NCBI GenBank assembly: GCA_040881985.1
Contig: JBBECE010000019.1
Coordinates: forward strand, 1-64,000
Source: JBBECE01 sp040881985
GTDB taxonomy: Bacteria; Pseudomonadota; Alphaproteobacteria; Rhizobiales; Devosiaceae
Reading direction: 5' to 3'
DNA: 64,000 nt
Part shown: in pieces, positions 63,564 to 64,000 of the stretch
How positions within the stretch are numbered: position 1 is the stretch's first letter
How the letters are laid out: each line of letters begins with the position of its first letter
The notes under the pieces: model-generated
Databases searched by the model: none
The model's input: only the letters and a program-made list of their open reading frames with translations
Told to the model about the DNA's origin: nothing
Translations under genes and position numbers: made by a program

Positions 63564-64000
63564 TGAGTGAGTTGAGTTTTTCCCCGCGCGAGATCGTCGC
63601 CGAGCTCGACCGATACATTGTCGGCCAGAAGGATGCCAAGCGCGCCGTCGCCATTGCGTTGAGGAACCGATGGCGACGCCAGCAGCTTGGCGACGACCTG
63701 CGTCACGAGGTTGTGCCGAAGAACATTCTGATGATCGGGCCGACGGGGGTCGGCAAGACCGAGATTTCGCGCCGCCTGGCGCGGCTGGCGCAAGCGCCCT
63801 TCATCAAGGTCGAGGCAACGCGGTTTACCGAGGTCGGCTATGTGGGCCGCGACGTCGAGCAGATCGTCCGCGATCTCCTCGAGGCGGGGATTTCGCTGCT
63901 CAAGGAAAAGCGGCGCAAGGAAGTCGAGGAAAAGGCCCATAGCAACGCCGAGGAGCGGGTACTTGACGCGCTCGTCGGCCGGGGCTCGACGCCTTCGACG
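63563..64000 (+). CDS. hslU: HslU ATPase subunit, N-terminal fragment (runs off window)
   Basis: The first 146 codons of the AAA+ unfoldase partner of HslV. SPREIVAELDRYIVGQKDAK begins the protein, Walker A GPTGVGKT lies at 59-66, and FTEVGYVGRDVEQIVRDL follows. It is translationally coupled to hslV (TGATG). The remainder lies beyond 64000. Confidence 0.96.
   Translation, partial: MSELSFSPREIVAELDRYIVGQKDAKRAVAIALRNRWRRQQLGDDLRHEVVPKNILMIGPTGVGKTEISRRLARLAQAPFIKVEATRFTEVGYVGRDVEQIVRDLLEAGISLLKEKRRKEVEEKAHSNAEERVLDALVGRGSTPST

Overview
The window is a gene-dense, high-GC bacterial chromosome segment. Gene order points to an alphaproteobacterium of the order Hyphomicrobiales (Rhizobiales): the run mutS-glnD-murJ-trpS-usp-nifU, the run tsaB-rimI-fur-plsC-miaB-phoH-ybeY-corC-lnt-xre-metK-trmB-rimP-nusA-ylxR-infB, hrcA-grpE divergent from rph-rdgB-hemW, and hslVU divergent from the his operon (with a DUF2628 gene inside it) are all typical of that order. 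A family such as Beijerinckiaceae or Methylocystaceae is possible, but nothing here fixes it. I see no rRNA, tRNA, insertion sequence, CRISPR array, integrase or origin. No gap between genes exceeds 300 bases; the longest are about 200 to 245 bases (28694-28943, 48301-48501, 14603-14813).

Layout. 1-24173 is almost entirely minus-strand housekeeping: translation initiation and termination factors (infB, nusA, rimP), tRNA and rRNA modification (trmB, miaB, ybeY, tsaB, rimI), S-adenosylmethionine synthesis (metK), lipoprotein and envelope biogenesis (lnt, plsC, murJ), metal regulation (a Fur/Mur protein), nitrogen signalling (glnD) and mismatch repair (mutS). 24243-29954 is a xylose/xylan block: a GH43 xylosidase, xylA and xylB on the minus strand, with a divergent aldose epimerase. 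30107-37430 is the most accessory-looking part: a glycine-rich TPR protein, a phosphotriesterase-like hydrolase, an APC permease, comM behind a LexA-type box, a ChaC cyclotransferase, an internally deleted lactonase, a GNAT acetyltransferase and an NTF2-like protein behind a perfect operator-like palindrome, and a MarC protein. 37434-46416 carries gshB-yraN-rsmI, a lipoprotein PBP activator, hemW-rdgB-rph, hrcA-grpE and two small secreted proteins. 46489-58716 carries a pabB-pabC fusion, dnaK-(small YdeI-like ORF)-dnaJ, pyrF, dapB, gpmA, an Ada-like methyltransferase, DUF2244, nth, DUF2214, an adenosine kinase and coaA. 58720-64000 is the his operon (hisB-DUF2628-hisH-X-hisA-small membrane protein-hisF-hisE) and divergent hslVU; hslU runs off the right edge, as infB runs off the left.

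Regulation visible in the sequence: RpoH-like promoters before dnaK (best), hslV and hrcA, linking three chaperone/protease loci; a GAAC-N7-GAAC LexA-type box before comM; a methionine-cycle-type palindrome before metK; a terminator/antiterminator leader before rimP-nusA-infB; and a 17-bp perfect inverted repeat before the NTF2-like gene.

No clearly new multi-gene system was found. The items most worth following are a low-GC GIY-YIG-like gene wedged into the his operon, the lactonase lacking about 100 central residues, the DUF2244 frame without a stop that runs into the Ada-like gene, and the orphan palindrome. The first 31 bases are pure G and look like a sequencing or assembly artefact at a contig end.
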